DNA of 64,000 nt, from the NCBI RefSeq assembly GCF_004114935.1, contig NZ_CP022221.1, positions 3,555,001-3,619,000 on the forward strand. Direction: 5' to 3'. Origin of the DNA: Bradyrhizobium zhanjiangense (lineage in GTDB: Bacteria; Pseudomonadota; Alphaproteobacteria; Rhizobiales; Xanthobacteraceae). Below, in pieces: positions 6,654 through 15,826 of the stretch. Below the pieces are notes generated by a model. The model was not told the DNA's origin and made no database searches. It was given only the letters and a program-made list of their open reading frames with translations. A program made the position numbers and the translations under genes. Numbering within the stretch: position 1 is the first letter of the stretch; every line of letters starts with the position of its first letter.

Positions 6654-9621
6654 GGCTGGTTTCCTTTGCAGCTGGAGAACCGGAATTGGTTTCGGCGCGA
6701 TCGAGGCTCATTGCCAGCACGCGCGCGACGTGAAGGGCCTCGCGTTGGGCACCGTCGTGGATCTGGTGCCGGCAGGAGGTGCCGTCGGCAACGACAAGCG
6801 TCGTCCGGTCCGCGCGCCGCATGGCCGGAAGCAGCGACAGCTCGGCCATCTCGATCGAGGCATCATAGGTGTCGGCGCCATAGCCGAAGGCGCCGGCCAT
6901 GCCGCAGCAGCTCGATTCGATGGTCTCTACCTTGAGGCCAGGGACGAGGCGCAGCACCTGCTCGACCGGCTTGAACGCGCCGAAGGATTTTTGATGACAA
7001 TGGCCGTGCACAATGGCTTTGTCGGCGACGGTACCGAGCGGCAATTGCAGCCGGCCGGCCTCGGCCTCGCGCACCAGGAATTCCTCGAAAGTCAGCGCGT
7101 GGGCGCCGACGGCCTTGGCATTGTTGTCCTTGCGCAGCGAGGTGAGCTCGTCGCGAAGCGTCAAGAGGCAGCTCGGCTCGAGACCTATGATCGACACGCC
7201 ACGCGCGGCGAAGGGTGCGAAGGTAGCCACGAGACGATCGAGCTCGGCCCTGGCCTCGTCGACGAGGCCGGCTGATAGGAACGTGCGGCCGCAGCAGAGC
7301 GGCCGGCTGCCGCTCGCAGGCTTCGGCAGATGGATGCGATAGCCGCCGGCCGCGAGCACGCGCAGAGCGGCCTCGAGATTTTCGCGCTCATAGATGCGGT
7401 TGAAAGTGTCAGCGAAGAGAACGACCTCGCGGCCACTCTCCGGTCCCACGCATGCGGCCGGCGGCACGAAGACATCGTTGCGGAAGGCGGGCAGGGCCCG
7501 GCGCGCGCTGATGCCGGCAATGCGCTCGAACAGCTTTCGCAAGAGCGGGCTGCGGTTGCGCAAATTCGCCAGCGGCGCGAAGCGTGAGGCAAGGCCGGCA
7601 TAGCGCGGGAGGTAGCCGACCAGGCGGTCGCGCAACGTGAGGCCATGGGACTCTGCGCGCGCGGCCAGCACTTCGATCTTCATCTTGGCCATGTCGACGC
7701 CGGTCGGGCACTCGTGGCGGCATGCCTTGCACGAGACGCAGAGTTTCAGCGTCTCCATCATCTCGTCGGAGGAGAGCGCGTCAGGGCCGAGCTGGCCGGA
7801 GATCGCGAGCCGCAGCGTGTTGGCACGGCCGCGCGTGACATCCTTCTCGTTGCGTGTCGCGCGATAGGACGGGCACATCACGCCGCCCTCGAGCTTTCGG
7901 CAAGCGCCGTTGTTGTTGCACATCTCGACTGCGCCCTGGAAGCCGCCGCCGGCGCCGGGATAAGCGGACCAGTCGAGCCTGGTCTTCAGCTCGGTGACGC
8001 GATAGTCGGGCCGGTAACGGAACAGCGAGCGGTCGTCCATCCTGGGCGGATCGACGATCTTGCCGGGATTGAGCACGCCGGCGGGATCGAAGCGCTGCTT
8101 CACTTGCTTGAAGTCGGCGACGAGGCGTTCACCGAACATGGTTTCGTGGAATTCGGAGCGCACCAGGCCATCGCCATGCTCGCCGGAATGCGAGCCCTTG
8201 TACTCGCGCACCAGCGCAAACGCCTCTTCGGCGATGGCGCGCATCGCCTTGACGTCCTTCTCGAGCTTGAGGTTCAGCACGGGCCGCACATGCAGGCAGC
8301 CTTCGGATGCATGCGCATACATGGTGCCGCTGGTGCCGTGCTTGGCGAAGACTTCGTTCAGACGCGCGGTGTAGTCGGCGAGGTGCGGCAGCGGCACGGC
8401 GCAGTCCTCGACGAAGGAGACCGGTTTGCCCTCTTGCTTCATCGACATCATGACGTTGAGACCTGCGGCGCGGAAATCGGCGATGCCGCTCTGGAGCGCC
8501 GGCTCAGTGATCTCGATCACGCCGCCCCATTTGCGCTTGTCGTTGGTCCAGCCGAAGCCGAGATCGCCCATCAGCTCGCCGAGCTGCTTGAGGCCCGCCA
8601 GATTGTCGGCCTGGTCCTCCTCAGCGAACTCGACCACCAGCACGGCGTCCGGATCGCCCTTGATCGCGGCGGAGATGATCGGCTTGAACATCGCGATGTC
8701 GCGGCCGAGCGCGATCATGGTGCGGTCGACCAGCTCGACGGCAATCGGCTTGAGCTTGACCAGATGCTGGGCCGCGTCCATCGCTTCGTAGAAGCTGCCG
8801 AAATGGCAGACGCCGAGCGCCTTGTTGCGGATCACAGGCCACAGCTTCAGCTCGACCTTGGTGGTGAAGGCGAGGGTGCCTTCGGAGCCGACCAAGAGAT
8901 GCGCCATGTTGTTCGGCGCATTGCGCGGCACCAGCGCATCGAGATTGTAGCCGCCGACCCGGCGCTGCACTTTTGGAAAGCGCGCGGCGATCTCGTCGGC
9001 CTCGCGCGTGCCGAGATCGAGCATGTCGCGGAAGAGGGCGCGGGTGCTGTCGCCGGCCTCAACATCGGAGAGATCGCGGGAGACCTCGCCGAAGCGGCTC
9101 AGCGTGCCGTCGGCGAGCGATGCCTCCATCGACAGCGTGTTGTCGCGCATGGTGCCGTAGCGCAGGCTGCGGCCGCCACAGGAATTGTTGCCGGCCATGC
9201 CGCCGATGGTGGCGCGCGAGGCCGTGGAGACGTCGACCGGAAACCACAGGCCGTGCTTCCTGAGCTGGCGGTTGAGGTCGTCCAGCACGATGCCGGGCTC
9301 GACCACGCAGGTCCGGCCCTCGACGTCGAGCGACAGGATCCGGTTCAGATACTTGGAGAGATCGACCACGAGCCCGTCATTGACGGTCTGGCCGCATTGC
9401 GAGGTGCCGCCACCGCGCGGTGTGACCTTCAGCCCCTCGTCGCGGGCGATGGCGAGCGACAGCAAGGCCTCGTCCATGGTCTTGGGCACGACCACGCCGG
9501 CCGGCATGATCTGATAGAACGAGGCGTCAGTGGCGTAGCGGCCGCGGCTAAAACCGTCGAACAGGACGTCGCCGGTTGTTTCCGCGCGCAAGCGCCGTTC
9601 GAGCGAAGAGGCGTTTGTCAT
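6646..9621 (-). CDS. FAD-binding and 4Fe-4S 2-hydroxyacid dehydrogenase (Dld/GlcD-GlcF type)
   Basis: A 991-residue fused flavoprotein. The N-terminal PCMH-type FAD domain shows TPRGGGTSQCGQTVNDGLVV and the GNNSCGGRSLRYGTM segment; an FAD-oxidase C-terminal domain follows (HASEGCLHVRPVL, GSHSGEHGDGLVRSEF). The iron-sulfur part has CVSCKACRHECP near residue 626 and two cysteine-rich CCG-type motifs (LCCGRT near 777 and SSCCGMAG near 905). This equals GlcD plus GlcF in one chain, as in YdiJ-like D-2-hydroxyglutarate or D-lactate dehydrogenases. It would oxidise a 2-hydroxyacid to the 2-oxoacid and pass electrons to quinone or a cytochrome. The substrate is unknown. The aminotransferases on the other strand could use the oxoacid. 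Confidence 0.9.
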   Translation of the reverse strand: MTNASSLERRLRAETTGDVLFDGFSRGRYATDASFYQIMPAGVVVPKTMDEALLSLAIARDEGLKVTPRGGGTSQCGQTVNDGLVVDLSKYLNRILSLDVEGRTCVVEPGIVLDDLNRQLRKHGLWFPVDVSTASRATIGGMAGNNSCGGRSLRYGTMRDNTLSMEASLADGTLSRFGEVSRDLSDVEAGDSTRALFRDMLDLGTREADEIAARFPKVQRRVGGYNLDALVPRNAPNNMAHLLVGSEGTLAFTTKVELKLWPVIRNKALGVCHFGSFYEAMDAAQHLVKLKPIAVELVDRTMIALGRDIAMFKPIISAAIKGDPDAVLVVEFAEEDQADNLAGLKQLGELMGDLGFGWTNDKRKWGGVIEITEPALQSGIADFRAAGLNVMMSMKQEGKPVSFVEDCAVPLPHLADYTARLNEVFAKHGTSGTMYAHASEGCLHVRPVLNLKLEKDVKAMRAIAEEAFALVREYKGSHSGEHGDGLVRSEFHETMFGERLVADFKQVKQRFDPAGVLNPGKIVDPPRMDDRSLFRYRPDYRVTELKTRLDWSAYPGAGGGFQGAVEMCNNNGACRKLEGGVMCPSYRATRNEKDVTRGRANTLRLAISGQLGPDALSSDEMMETLKLCVSCKACRHECPTGVDMAKMKIEVLAARAESHGLTLRDRLVGYLPRYAGLASRFAPLANLRNRSPLLRKLFERIAGISARRALPAFRNDVFVPPAACVGPESGREVVLFADTFNRIYERENLEAALRVLAAGGYRIHLPKPASGSRPLCCGRTFLSAGLVDEARAELDRLVATFAPFAARGVSIIGLEPSCLLTLRDELTSLRKDNNAKAVGAHALTFEEFLVREAEAGRLQLPLGTVADKAIVHGHCHQKSFGAFKPVEQVLRLVPGLKVETIESSCCGMAGAFGYGADTYDASIEMAELSLLPAMRRADRTTLVVADGTSCRHQIHDGAQREALHVARVLAMSLDRAETNSGSPAAKETSHG

Positions 9622-9727
9622 CCCTGATCCCGGACCGATCCAGCGAGGTGGTCCAGCCTTGCTGAGTTATTCACTATGTTTCGCGTTCGATTATATTGTG
9701 AATTCAAAATGAGCAAGCCGGCCGTCC

Positions 9728-10465
9728 TCAGGACGAGGCTGCTGCGTTCTCTTGGGGCTCGCTCAGGTGCTCGATCGCGGCCGCGCGTTTGTTGCGCAGG
9801 TGCTGGAATAGGATGTCGCTGAGCTCGCTTGCGGCCCGGCGGCGCAGCGCATCGAGGATGGCCTCGTGCTCGCGCATGGCCTCAGCCCAGCGCTGCCGCT
9901 TGCGGGCGAAATTGGCGGAGTAGCGGACGCGGCGGATCCGGCCGGCGAAGTTGGCGTAAGCCGTCTTCAGCGTCTCGTTGCACGCGGCCGCGACGATGCT
10001 CTCGTGGATGCGCTGGTTGGCCTGGAAGTAGCCGTGCATGTCGCGATGCAGGTAGTGGCCGTACATCTCATAATGCAGCTGCTCGATCGCGGTGATTTCC
10101 GCATCGGTAATGGCTTCGCAGGCGAGGCGCCCGGCCAAACTCTCCAGTCCCGCCATCACGTCGAACAGCTCCTCGAGGTCGCGCTGGCTGAGCTGGCGCA
10201 CCCGCGCGCCGCGATTGGGCAAAAGTTCGATCAGCCCCTCGGCAGCGAGCACCTTCAAGGCTTCGCGCAGGGGCGTTCGCGAGATTCCGAGCATCGCGCA
10301 GAGCTGCCGCTCGGGAACGCGCCCACCTTCCGGAATGTTACCCTCGACCACGTAGTCGCGCAGCCGCAGCAGGATCTCGCCATGAAGCGAGGCCTCTTGG
10401 CGGTCGCCGCCATTTGTGGCGGGCGGAGCGATCGGAACTCCGGTGTCGGGAATCGTGGATTTCAT
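9728..10465 (-). CDS. GntR-family regulator, FadR/FCD subfamily
   Basis: About 245 residues. The N-terminal winged helix shows EILLRLRDYVVEGNIPEG, RVPERQLCAMLGISRTPLRE and ALKVLAAEGLIELLPNRGA. The C-terminal all-helical FCD domain carries the metal/effector histidines (HYEMYGHYLHRD, RIHESIV, MREHEAIL). The start is ATG 10465 or GTG 10474. It lies between the oxidoreductase (same strand) and the divergent aminotransferase operon, the usual place for a local repressor. An inverted repeat at 10509-10530 in the divergent promoter region is a candidate operator. FCD effectors are usually small carboxylates, which fits the cluster. Confidence 0.9.
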   Translation of the reverse strand: MKSTIPDTGVPIAPPATNGGDRQEASLHGEILLRLRDYVVEGNIPEGGRVPERQLCAMLGISRTPLREALKVLAAEGLIELLPNRGARVRQLSQRDLEELFDVMAGLESLAGRLACEAITDAEITAIEQLHYEMYGHYLHRDMHGYFQANQRIHESIVAAACNETLKTAYANFAGRIRRVRYSANFARKRQRWAEAMREHEAILDALRRRAASELSDILFQHLRNKRAAAIEHLSEPQENAAASS

Positions 10466-10508
10466 TTGCAGCACAGTAATTTGCCCATTCGGTCACGTCG
10501 ACAGCCAC

Positions 10509-10530
10509 AATCGAATACTAAACTTCGATT
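10509..10530. promoter_or_regulatory. Candidate GntR operator
   Basis: A perfect inverted repeat AATCGAA / TTCGATT with an 8-base spacer lies midway between the divergent GntR gene and the first aminotransferase. Size and place fit a FadR-type dimer site. A single related half (TTCGATT) occurs upstream of the FAD oxidoreductase near 9687. Binding is inferred. Confidence 0.45.
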
Positions 10531-10598
10531 GAAAGGACAAAAAATGAATGCAAAATAACCGACAGGGCCGGCCAGAATCCACTGAGAGGGAGGTTTTC

Positions 10599-11801
10599 AT
10601 GCATCAGGGACGCCATTTCCTCCAGATTCCGGGCCCGAGCCCAGTCCCCGAGCGCGTCCTGCGCGCCATGGACATGCCCGTCATCGACCATCGGAGCGCG
10701 GAATTCGCCGAGCTCGGCCGGACCGTGCTGGAGGGCAGCCAGAAGATTTTCCAGACCAAAGCTCCCGTCGTGATCTTCCCCTCGTCGGGGACAGGCGCCT
10801 GGGAGGCCGCGATCGTCAACACGCTGTCGCCGGGCGACAAGGTGCTGATGGTCGAGACCGGCCATTTCGCCACCCTGTGGCGGCAGATGGCCGGGCGCTT
10901 CGGCATCGAGGTCGATTTCGTTCCGGGCGACTGGCGCCGCGGCGCCGATCCGGCCGTGATCGAGGCCAGGCTCACCGATGACACCGCGCATGCGATCAAG
11001 GCTGTCATGGTCGTGCACAACGAGACCTCGACCGGTGCGACCAGCCGCATCGCGGAGATCCGCGCCGCGATCGATCGTGCCTCGCATCCGGCCCTCTTGA
11101 TGGTCGACACCATCTCCTCGCTCGGCTCGGTCGACTACCGCCACGACGAGTGGAAAGTCGATGTCAGCGTCAGCTGCTCGCAGAAGGGGTTCATGCTGCC
11201 GCCGGGTCTCGGCTTCAACGCAATCTCGGACAAGGCCCGCGCCGTGGCCAAGACCAACCGGATGCCGCGCTCCTATTTCGACTGGGAGGAGATGCTCAAG
11301 CCCAACGCAAAAGGCTTCTTCCCCTATACGCCGGCGACCAATCTGCTCTACGGCCTGCGCGAGGCGATCGCGATGCTGCTGGAAGAGGGCCTCGACAACG
11401 TCTTTGCAAGGCATCAGCGGCTCGCTGCCGCGACGCGCGCTGCGGTCAACCATTGGGGCCTCGAGATTCTCTGCCAGGAGCCGGCCGAGTTCTCGCCAGT
11501 GCTCACGGCGGTGCTGATGCCGCCGGGGCATGACGCCGACCAGTTCCGGAAAGTGGTGCTCGACAATTACAACATGTCGCTCGGCTCGGGCCTGTCGAAG
11601 GTCGCCGGAAAGATCTTCCGCATCGGCCATCTCGGCGAATGCAACGCGCTGACGCTGCTCGGCGCGCTCACCGGCGTCGAGATGGGCCTGTCGGTCGCGG
11701 GCGTGCCGCATCGCGCCGGCGGTGTCGATGTCGCGATGAAGCTGTTGGAGCAGCGCCTGCCGGGCAATGCATCGCCGCATCTGAAGGTCGTCGGCACGTG
11801 A
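10599..11801 (+). CDS. Class V aminotransferase, serine-glyoxylate type (copy 1)
   Basis: A 400-residue PLP enzyme. It starts HQGRHFLQIPGPSPVPERVL, followed by VVIFPSSGTGAWEAAI (phosphate-binding region), VHNETSTGAT, LLMVDTISSLGSVDY and SVSCSQKGFMLPPGLGF with the PLP lysine in SQKG. The C-terminal GLSKVAGKIFRIGHLGE is typical of alanine/serine-glyoxylate aminotransferases. The start is ATG 10599, with GGGAGG five bases upstream. It is the first gene of a rightward operon and lies directly upstream of a paralogue with closely similar sequence. It probably converts an oxoacid such as glyoxylate to the amino acid using serine or alanine. Confidence 0.88.
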   Translation: MHQGRHFLQIPGPSPVPERVLRAMDMPVIDHRSAEFAELGRTVLEGSQKIFQTKAPVVIFPSSGTGAWEAAIVNTLSPGDKVLMVETGHFATLWRQMAGRFGIEVDFVPGDWRRGADPAVIEARLTDDTAHAIKAVMVVHNETSTGATSRIAEIRAAIDRASHPALLMVDTISSLGSVDYRHDEWKVDVSVSCSQKGFMLPPGLGFNAISDKARAVAKTNRMPRSYFDWEEMLKPNAKGFFPYTPATNLLYGLREAIAMLLEEGLDNVFARHQRLAAATRAAVNHWGLEILCQEPAEFSPVLTAVLMPPGHDADQFRKVVLDNYNMSLGSGLSKVAGKIFRIGHLGECNALTLLGALTGVEMGLSVAGVPHRAGGVDVAMKLLEQRLPGNASPHLKVVGT

Positions 11802-11842
11802 GGGCGGGCGCGATGGAAGGGGACGGCAGCCGAGGGCAGGCC

Positions 11843-11865
11843 GGCCCGTTATGCACGGACGGGCC
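11843..11865 (+). terminator. Hairpin between the two aminotransferase genes
   Basis: A 7-bp perfect stem GGCCCGT / ACGGGCC with a 9-base loop, followed by ctctt. It lies in the 143-base gap between the paralogues and could be a partial terminator or a processing site that sets different expression of the two genes. Confidence 0.45.
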
Positions 11866-11944
11866 CTCTTGGAGGAGGGGACAAGCTTGTCAAATGATGC
11901 TATTCGGCGCCCACCAAACCAAGGCTAGACCGGGAAGGACGCCG

Positions 11945-13144
11945 ATGACCGTGCATACTGGAAGGCATTTCTTACAGATTCCAGGACCGACCAATGTGCC
12001 CGACCGGGTGCTGCGGGCGATGGACATGCCGACGCTGGACCATCGCGGTCCGGAGTTCGCCGAGCTCGGTTTTGCCGTCCTCGCCTCGATGCAGCGCGTA
12101 TTCCGCACCAAGCAACCCGTGATCATCTTCCCCTCGTCCGGCACCGGCGCCTGGGAAGCGGCGATGGTCAATGTGTTCGCACCCGGCGACAAGGTCTTGA
12201 TGTGCGAGACCGGCCAGTTCGCCGTGCTGTGGCGCGGCATCGCCGACAAGTTCAAGCTCGACGTCGACTTCATCCCGAGCGACTGGCGCCATGGCGCCGA
12301 TCTTGCCGAGATCGAGAAGCGCCTCGCCGCCGACAAGCAGCACGCGATCAAGGCGGTCTGCGTCGTTCACAACGAGACCTCGACCGGCTGCGTGACGCCG
12401 CCCCTCGACGTGCGCAAGCTGCTCGACCGCGTCAAGCATCCGGCGCTGCTGATGGTCGACACCATCTCCGGCCTCGGCTCGATGGAATACGAGCACGATG
12501 CCTGGGGCATCGACGTCTCGGTCGCAGGCTCGCAGAAAGGTCTGATGCTGCCGCCGGGGCTCGGCTTCAACGCCGTCTCGGAGAAGGCGCTCGCGGTGGC
12601 GAAGGCCAACCCCGGCATGCGCTCCTACTGGGACTGGCAGGAGGTCATCAGCTTCAACAAGCTCGGCACCTTCCCCTATACGCCCGCGACAAACCTGCTC
12701 TACGGCCTGCGCGAAGCGGTCAAGATGCTGGAGGAGGAGGGGCTGGAGAACGTCTGGTCCCGCCACAAGCGCCACAGTGCGGCGACGCGCGCTGCGGTCA
12801 AGGTCTGGGGCCTGGAGACGCAGTGCGCCGATCGTGCCGCGCATTCGCCGGCGCTGACCGGCGTGCGTGTGCCGGAAGGGTACGACGCCGACGCTTTCCG
12901 CAAGGTGGTGCTGGACAACTTCGACATGTCGCTCGGCACCGGCCTAAACAAGGTCAAGGGCAAGGTGTTCCGCATCGGCCATATCGGCCATTTCAACGAT
13001 CTGATGCTGATGGGCACGCTCGCCGGCGTCGAGATGGGCCTCGATCTTGCAAAGATTCCGCACCGGAGCGGCGGCGTGTTGGCGGCCATGGACGTCCTGA
13101 AGGGACGCGACATGATGCCGATGGCGAAGGCCCAGGTGGCTTGA
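11945..13144 (+). CDS. Class V aminotransferase, serine-glyoxylate type (copy 2)
   Basis: A 399-residue PLP enzyme, a tandem paralogue of the gene before it. The sequence runs colinear from TGRHFLQIPGPTNVPDRVLR to KGKVFRIGHIGHFNDLMLM. It has the same SSGTGAWEA, VDTISGLGSMEYEHDAWG and SQKGLMLPPGLGFNAVSEKA signatures, with the PLP lysine in SQKG. The start is ATG 11945 after GGGAAGGA; the frame is open further upstream but lacks family sequence there. The pair has diverged in the substrate-facing loops, so they may differ in amino donor or acceptor. The enoyl-CoA hydratase follows after 28 bases, suggesting one operon. Confidence 0.88.
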   Translation: MTVHTGRHFLQIPGPTNVPDRVLRAMDMPTLDHRGPEFAELGFAVLASMQRVFRTKQPVIIFPSSGTGAWEAAMVNVFAPGDKVLMCETGQFAVLWRGIADKFKLDVDFIPSDWRHGADLAEIEKRLAADKQHAIKAVCVVHNETSTGCVTPPLDVRKLLDRVKHPALLMVDTISGLGSMEYEHDAWGIDVSVAGSQKGLMLPPGLGFNAVSEKALAVAKANPGMRSYWDWQEVISFNKLGTFPYTPATNLLYGLREAVKMLEEEGLENVWSRHKRHSAATRAAVKVWGLETQCADRAAHSPALTGVRVPEGYDADAFRKVVLDNFDMSLGTGLNKVKGKVFRIGHIGHFNDLMLMGTLAGVEMGLDLAKIPHRSGGVLAAMDVLKGRDMMPMAKAQVA

Positions 13145-13172
13145 ACTAACTCTAAGAAGAAGTGAGCGCGCG

Positions 13173-13967
13173 ATGAACGCACCGACTGCCAACGAAGACC
13201 TGCTCTACTCCGTCCAGGACGGCATCGCGCGGATCACCTTCAACCGCCCGCAGGCGCGCAACGCAATGACCTTCGCCATGTATGACCGCATGGCGGAGAT
13301 CTGCCAGGAGATCAACGCCGATCGCTCGATCAAGGCGCTGATCCTGACCGGCGCCGGCGACAAGGCGTTCGCCTCCGGCACCGACATCTCGCAGTTCCGC
13401 GCCTTCAAGTCCGCGCAGGACGCGCTCGATTACGAGGCCCGTATCGACCGCGTGCTCGGCACGCTCGAGCAGTGCCGCGTGCCCGTGATCGCGGCCATCG
13501 CCGGCGCCTGCACCGGCGGGGGCGCCGGCATCGCGGCCTGCTGCGACCTCCGCATCGGCACCGAGACGACGCGGATGGGCTTTCCGATCGCGCGCACACT
13601 CGGCAACTGCCTGTCGATGTCGAATATCAGCCGCGTCGTCGCGCTGGTTGGTCCCGCCCGCACCAAGGATTTGATCTTCAGAGCGCGCCTGGTCGAGGCG
13701 CCGGAAGCCCTCGCGCTCGGCCTGCTCAACGAGGTCGTGCCCGACGTCGACACGTTGCAGCGCCGCGCCGAGGAGACCGCTAAGCTCGTCGCCAGCCACG
13801 CGCCGCTGACGCTGGAAGCGACCAAGGAAGCGGTGCGCCGCATCCGCCGCACGCTGTCGCGCGAAGAGGGCGAGGACCTGATCCTGAAGGCCTATATGAG
13901 CGAGGATTTCCGCGAGGGCATGGACGCCTTCCTCAACAAGCGCACGCCGAACTGGAAGGGCAGGTAA
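13173..13967 (+). CDS. Enoyl-CoA hydratase/isomerase family protein
   Basis: A 264-residue crotonase-fold protein. It shows ITFNRPQARNAMTFAMYDRM, the first oxyanion-hole segment FASGTDISQF, and the second AGACTGGGAGIAACCDLRIG, then KDLIFRARLVEAPEALALGL. The C-terminal VRRIRRTLSREEGEDLILKA is the helical trimerisation part. It acts on a CoA thioester in the cytoplasm (hydration, isomerisation or hydrolysis; the family is too diverse to choose). Together with the CaiB/BaiF CoA-transferase at 18445-19638 it implies that the imported acid is processed as a CoA ester. A well-placed AAGAAG lies upstream. Confidence 0.88.
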   Translation: MNAPTANEDLLYSVQDGIARITFNRPQARNAMTFAMYDRMAEICQEINADRSIKALILTGAGDKAFASGTDISQFRAFKSAQDALDYEARIDRVLGTLEQCRVPVIAAIAGACTGGGAGIAACCDLRIGTETTRMGFPIARTLGNCLSMSNISRVVALVGPARTKDLIFRARLVEAPEALALGLLNEVVPDVDTLQRRAEETAKLVASHAPLTLEATKEAVRRIRRTLSREEGEDLILKAYMSEDFREGMDAFLNKRTPNWKGR

Positions 13968-14102
13968 AGTCTCATGAGCTTTCGGCTTCGTCAGTCGAAA
14001 GTCATATGCGCTGAATTGCCCGTCTGCTTGAACTCGTCAGTATTAGTCCGCACAATGCAGGGATAGAATTTTCCGCACTACAACTCAAAAAAACATCAGG
14101 GG

Positions 14103-15098
14103 ATGAAACTCGTGCGAATTCCAGTAAAAGCCGTCGGCGCTGCGACGGCGCTGTTGTTGAGCACGCCGGCCTTCGCCGGCTGGGAACCGTCAAAGCCCGT
14201 CGAGATCGTGGTGGCGGCGGGCGCGGGTGGCGCCTCCGACCAGATGGCGCGGATGATGCAGGCCGCGATCCAGAAGAACAATCTGATGAAGCAGCCGATG
14301 GTCGTCTCGCTCAAGGGCGGCGCATCGGGCGCGGAAGCGCTGATGTACATGAAGTCCAGCGAGGGCGATCCGAACAAGGTGCTGATCGCCTACTCGCTGA
14401 TCTACATGCTGCCACTGTCGGCGAAGATCCCGTTCAACTGGCGCGAGCTGACCCCGGTCTCGGTGATCGCGCTCGACCAGTTCGTGCTATGGGACAACAG
14501 CGCAGGTCCCAAGACGGTGAAGGAATTCGTCGCCGCCGCGAAGGCGGCGAGCTCGCCGTTCAAGATGGGCGGCACCGGCTCCAAGCGTGAGGATCACGTG
14601 CTGACCGTTTTCCTGGAGCAGAAGACCGGCGCGAAGTTCTCCTATCTGCCCTACAAGTCCGGCGGCGAAGCCGCGACCCAGCTGGTCGGCAATCACACCG
14701 AAGCCAACGTGAACAATCCATCCGAAAATCTCGAAGTCTGGCGCGCGGGCCAAGTGCGTCCGCTCTGCGTGTTCGACAAGGAGCGCATCGCCTACACCAG
14801 CAAGGTGACAGAGACGCAGTCCTGGGCCGACATCCCGACCTGCAAGGAGGAGGGCGTCGACGTCCAGTACCTGATGCTGCGCGCGATGTTCCTGCCCGGC
14901 AAGGTCACGCCGGAGCAGCAGGCCTTCTATGTCGATCTCTTCCACAAGGTGACGCAGACCGCCGAGTACAAGGACTACATGGAAAAGCAGGCGTTGAAGC
15001 CGATCTTCCTCACCGGCAAGGACATGGTGCAGTTCCTCGAGGAGGACGACGCCATCAACAAGTCGCTGATGACCGAAGCCGGCTTCGTTGCGAAGTAG
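14103..15098 (+). CDS. tctC: Tripartite tricarboxylate transporter substrate-binding protein (TctC/Bug)
   Basis: A 331-residue periplasmic binding protein. It has a signal peptide to about residue 24 (ATALLLSTPAFA), then WEPSKPVEIVVAAGAGGASD, the standard Bug-family opening in which the ligand carboxylate is held by main-chain amides. Other visible signatures are MVVSLKGGASGAEALMYM and FSYLPYKSGGEAATQLVGNH. It delivers a carboxylate to the TctB/TctA membrane complex encoded just downstream. A GC-rich palindromic repeat element lies between tctC and tctB. The substrate is not known; context suggests a hydroxy- or oxo-acid. Confidence 0.9.
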   Translation: MKLVRIPVKAVGAATALLLSTPAFAGWEPSKPVEIVVAAGAGGASDQMARMMQAAIQKNNLMKQPMVVSLKGGASGAEALMYMKSSEGDPNKVLIAYSLIYMLPLSAKIPFNWRELTPVSVIALDQFVLWDNSAGPKTVKEFVAAAKAASSPFKMGGTGSKREDHVLTVFLEQKTGAKFSYLPYKSGGEAATQLVGNHTEANVNNPSENLEVWRAGQVRPLCVFDKERIAYTSKVTETQSWADIPTCKEEGVDVQYLMLRAMFLPGKVTPEQQAFYVDLFHKVTQTAEYKDYMEKQALKPIFLTGKDMVQFLEEDDAINKSLMTEAGFVAK

Positions 15099-15107
15099 CT
15101 GTGACTT

Positions 15108-15243
15108 CTCCCTCTCCCCGTCCTTACGGGGAGAGGGTTGGGGTGAGGGGCTCTCTCCCCGAAGATAGTGACAGATGGACTCGCGGAGAGTCCCCCCTAC
15201 CCGGCGCTTCGCGCCGACCTCTCCCCGCAAGCGGGGCGAGGTG
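15108..15243. repeat. Palindromic intergenic repeat element
   Basis: A GC-rich stretch with two nested palindromes: CTCTCCCCG/CGGGGAGAG at the left, and CTCTCCCCG, CAAG, CGGGGCGAG at the right, next to GGCGCTTCGCGCC. The cctctcccc...ggggagagg pattern is the common short intergenic palindrome scattered through Bradyrhizobium-type genomes. It sits inside the tctC-tctB gap and may fold in the mRNA, lowering downstream expression relative to the binding protein. Confidence 0.7.
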
Positions 15244-15272
15244 ATGTAACGCAGACTTTCGCAAATCGGCCC

Positions 15273-15815
15273 ATGTCCCAAACCGATCTTGAAATCGTCG
15301 TCGACGATCCGACCGCGCCCGAGGACGACTCCCCCTCCGTCGTGTCCTCCGGCACGATCGAGATCGTCGTCTGCCTCCTGCTGCTGGCCCTTGCCGTCAC
15401 GTTCGGCTACGACAATTGGCGCACAGGTGCGTCCTGGGATGCGACCGGGCCCGAGCCCGGCTATTTCCCGTTCTATCTCTGCGTCATCCTCGGCGGCGGC
15501 AGCCTCTACGGCCTGATCGTGGCGCTCCTCGCGCACCGCGCGGCGCGCGAGGTCTTCGTGACGCGGGCGCAAGCGCGCCGCGTGATGGCGGTGTTCGTGC
15601 CGACGCTACTGTTCTGCCTGGTGACCCAGTTCCTCGGCCTCTATGTCGCGAGCTTCCTCCTGATCTCGGGCTTCATGCGCCTCGTCGGCAAGATCGCGCT
15701 GTGGAAGTCGCTGCTCACCGCTTTCGTGTTCACGGCGATCATGTTCGTCACCTTCGATATCGCCTTCGACGTCATCATGCCGAAAGGGCCGCTCGAAGCG
15801 GCCCTCGGCCGCTAG
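15273..15815 (+). CDS. tctB: Tripartite tricarboxylate transporter small membrane subunit (TctB)
   Basis: About 180 residues from ATG 15273. A charged N-terminal tail is followed by four hydrophobic helices: IEIVVCLLLLALAVTFGY, YFPFYLCVILGGGSLYGLI, a pair around VMAVFVPTLLFCLVTQFLGL, and LLTAFVFTAIMFVTFDIAF. The GPEPGYFPF segment is the TctB hallmark. It works with TctA in sodium- or proton-driven carboxylate uptake. tctA starts 11 bases after its stop. From about 15376 onward this gene is almost identical to a second, decayed copy at 23673-24113. Confidence 0.9.
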   Translation: MSQTDLEIVVDDPTAPEDDSPSVVSSGTIEIVVCLLLLALAVTFGYDNWRTGASWDATGPEPGYFPFYLCVILGGGSLYGLIVALLAHRAAREVFVTRAQARRVMAVFVPTLLFCLVTQFLGLYVASFLLISGFMRLVGKIALWKSLLTAFVFTAIMFVTFDIAFDVIMPKGPLEAALGR

Positions 15816-15826
15816 GACGGATCGCG

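Noticed and set aside
7645..9627. 660-codon open frame on the + strand
   Set aside because: It lies antisense to the FAD/Fe-S dehydrogenase; its composition (His/Asp/Arg rich, no motifs) is that of a shadow frame in high-GC DNA.
10518..11780. 420-codon open frame on the - strand
   Set aside because: Antisense to the first aminotransferase; no family sequence, composition of a mirror frame.
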